Positions 63,233 to 64,000 of a stretch of 64,000 bases of DNA are shown here, in pieces. The DNA is from Hyphomicrobiaceae bacterium (lineage in GTDB: Bacteria > Pseudomonadota > Alphaproteobacteria > Rhizobiales > Hyphomicrobiaceae), in contig WBUN01000008.1 in NCBI GenBank assembly GCA_008933705.1, forward strand, positions 49,076 to 113,075, read 5' to 3'. The number at the start of each line of letters is the position of its first letter. The first letter of the stretch is position 1. Below the pieces are notes generated by a model that had not been told where the DNA came from, searched no databases, and was given only the letters and a program-made list of their open reading frames with translations. Position numbers and translations under genes: made by a program.

Positions 63233-63835
63233 ATGACCAAGAAGACCTCCGGCTCCGAGATCGAGCGACTGGTGCAACTCTTGGCGCGTCTGCCGGGACT
63301 CGGGCACCGTTCCGCGCGCAAGGCGGCCCTGGCGCTCATCAAGAAGCGCACCGATCTCCTCGAGCCGCTGGCGGCCGCATTGGCCGAGGCGGCTGCAAAA
63401 ATCGTCGAGTGCTCGAGCTGCGGCAATATCGATACCGTCGACCCGTGCACGATCTGCCGCGATCCGCGCCGCGACGCCTCGCTGATCGTGGTCGTGGAGG
63501 AGATCGGCGACCTGTGGGCGCTGGAACGGGCCGGCGTCGTGAAGGGTCTCTACCACGTGCTGGGCGGGCACTTGTCTCCGCTCGACGGCATCGGGCCGGA
63601 CCGGCTCAACATCGGCCGCCTGATCGAGCGTGCCGCGCCGCCCGTAACCGAGATCCTGCTGGCGCTGAACGCGACCGTGGAGGGCCAGTCGACGGCGCAT
63701 TACCTCACCGAGCAGCTGCAAGGGCGCGGCATCACGGTCACGCGCCTCGCCCAAGGCGTGCCTATCGGCGGCGAGCTCGACTACCTCGACGAGGGCACGC
63801 TGGCCGCCGCCGTCAAGAGCCGCAGGACGCTTTAG
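63233..63835 (+). CDS. recR: Recombination mediator protein RecR
   Basis: DNA-repair protein of 200 residues that, with RecO and RecF, loads RecA on gapped DNA. Order: helix-hairpin-helix [20 protein letters not shown], zinc finger [16 protein letters not shown] near residues 58-73, Toprim domain [20 protein letters not shown], and the Walker-B-like C-terminus with [15 protein letters not shown]. Normal length. Third gene of the dnaX-ybaB-recR block. Confidence 0.96.
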   Translation: MTKKTSGSEIERLVQLLARLPGLGHRSARKAALALIKKRTDLLEPLAAALAEAAAKIVECSSCGNIDTVDPCTICRDPRRDASLIVVVEEIGDLWALERAGVVKGLYHVLGGHLSPLDGIGPDRLNIGRLIERAAPPVTEILLALNATVEGQSTAHYLTEQLQGRGITVTRLAQGVPIGGELDYLDEGTLAAAVKSRRTL

Positions 63836-63914
63836 CCGGATCGTGTTGCAGCCCATGCACGCGGCTGGCATGCTCGCGCCATCGACAAGAACGATCGCAA
63901 GGGCGGAGACGGGC

Positions 63915-64000
63915 GTGGACAATCTCAAGGGCAGGATCGCCTGGGTGACGGGCGCGGGCAGCGGCATCGGCGAGGCGGCGGCGGTCGCCCTGGCACGGGA
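63915..64000 (+). CDS. Short-chain dehydrogenase/reductase (3' truncated)
   Basis: Only the first 28 codons are in the window (GTG at 63915; GGCGGAG upstream). They read VDNLKGRIAWVTGAGSGIGEAAAVALAR, the NAD(P)-binding opening of classical SDR enzymes with the TGxxxGIG motif. Substrate and full length cannot be judged. Confidence 0.85.
   Translation, partial: MDNLKGRIAWVTGAGSGIGEAAAVALAR

Noticed and set aside
63134..63967. A 277-codon minus-strand frame over recR
   Set aside because: Antisense to RecR, which has its zinc finger and Toprim domain; also crosses the SDR start.

Overview
The window is a high-GC chromosomal segment from an alphaproteobacterium, most likely of the Hyphomicrobiales (Rhizobiales) or a close relative. 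Several things point there: a CcrM-type GANTC methyltransferase; a perfect CtrA box (TTAA-N7-TTAA) beside a GANTC site; a separate F0 operon with split b'/b subunits (atpI-B-E-F'-F); a tlpA/argH/lptM/lysA block; and an SRP RNA-dnaX-ybaB-recR block. I cannot name the species. No tRNA, rRNA, insertion sequence, prophage or CRISPR array was seen. Base composition looks even, so this reads as core chromosome with transporter islands.

Layout. 1-4.2 kb: end of a dipeptide-type ABC importer operon (ATPase, binding protein, two permeases). 4.2-12 kb: the succinylase branch of DAP/lysine synthesis (dapD, an unknown membrane protein, dapE), a secreted SGNH hydrolase, a membrane-bound TlpA-like thioredoxin, argH, a small lipoprotein and lysA. 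12-15.3 kb: small or unknown genes, including an Ala/Pro/Glu-rich protein and an XRE regulator. The regulator faces a strongly structured, terminated RNA candidate. 15.6-25.7 kb: ccrM, a GIY-YIG-like protein, ampG, mutY, then dciA-like, two DsbA-like proteins and smc. 25.7-29.2 kb: a HAD phosphatase and the F0 ATP synthase operon. 29.2-43.7 kb: an aminotransferase, serA, an ADP-forming acyl-CoA synthetase, a fused indolepyruvate:ferredoxin oxidoreductase, an acyl-CoA dehydrogenase, an MFS carrier and a GST. 43.7-48.6 kb: propionyl-CoA synthetase, a small overlapping membrane protein, a membrane-anchored PfkB-like protein and a bacterial-PH-like membrane protein. 48.9-54.2 kb: a sugar ABC importer with its own GntR regulator. 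54.4-57.4 kb: an OpgC-like acyltransferase with a second SGNH hydrolase, and nudC. 57.5-60.8 kb: a TRAP transporter. 60.8-64 kb: SRP RNA, dnaX, ybaB, recR and the start of an SDR gene.

How the genes fit together. Much of the window serves envelope and cell-cycle work: DAP for peptidoglycan, AmpG recycling, periplasmic thiol proteins, OpgC/SGNH glycan modification, and Smc/DciA/CcrM for chromosome replication and segregation. A second theme is carboxylic and amino acid catabolism. The aminotransferase, the 2-oxoacid:ferredoxin oxidoreductase and the ADP-forming acyl-CoA ligase could form a route that conserves energy as ATP. Three different binding-protein importers (peptide ABC, sugar ABC, TRAP) each carry a strong hairpin between the binding-protein gene and the permease gene.

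The least explained elements are the XRE/structured-RNA divergent locus (about 14.07-14.92 kb), the structured leader upstream of the oxidoreductase (38.85-38.91 kb), the membrane-tethered PfkB-like protein, and the 47-residue membrane protein overlapping the end of the propionyl-CoA synthetase gene.
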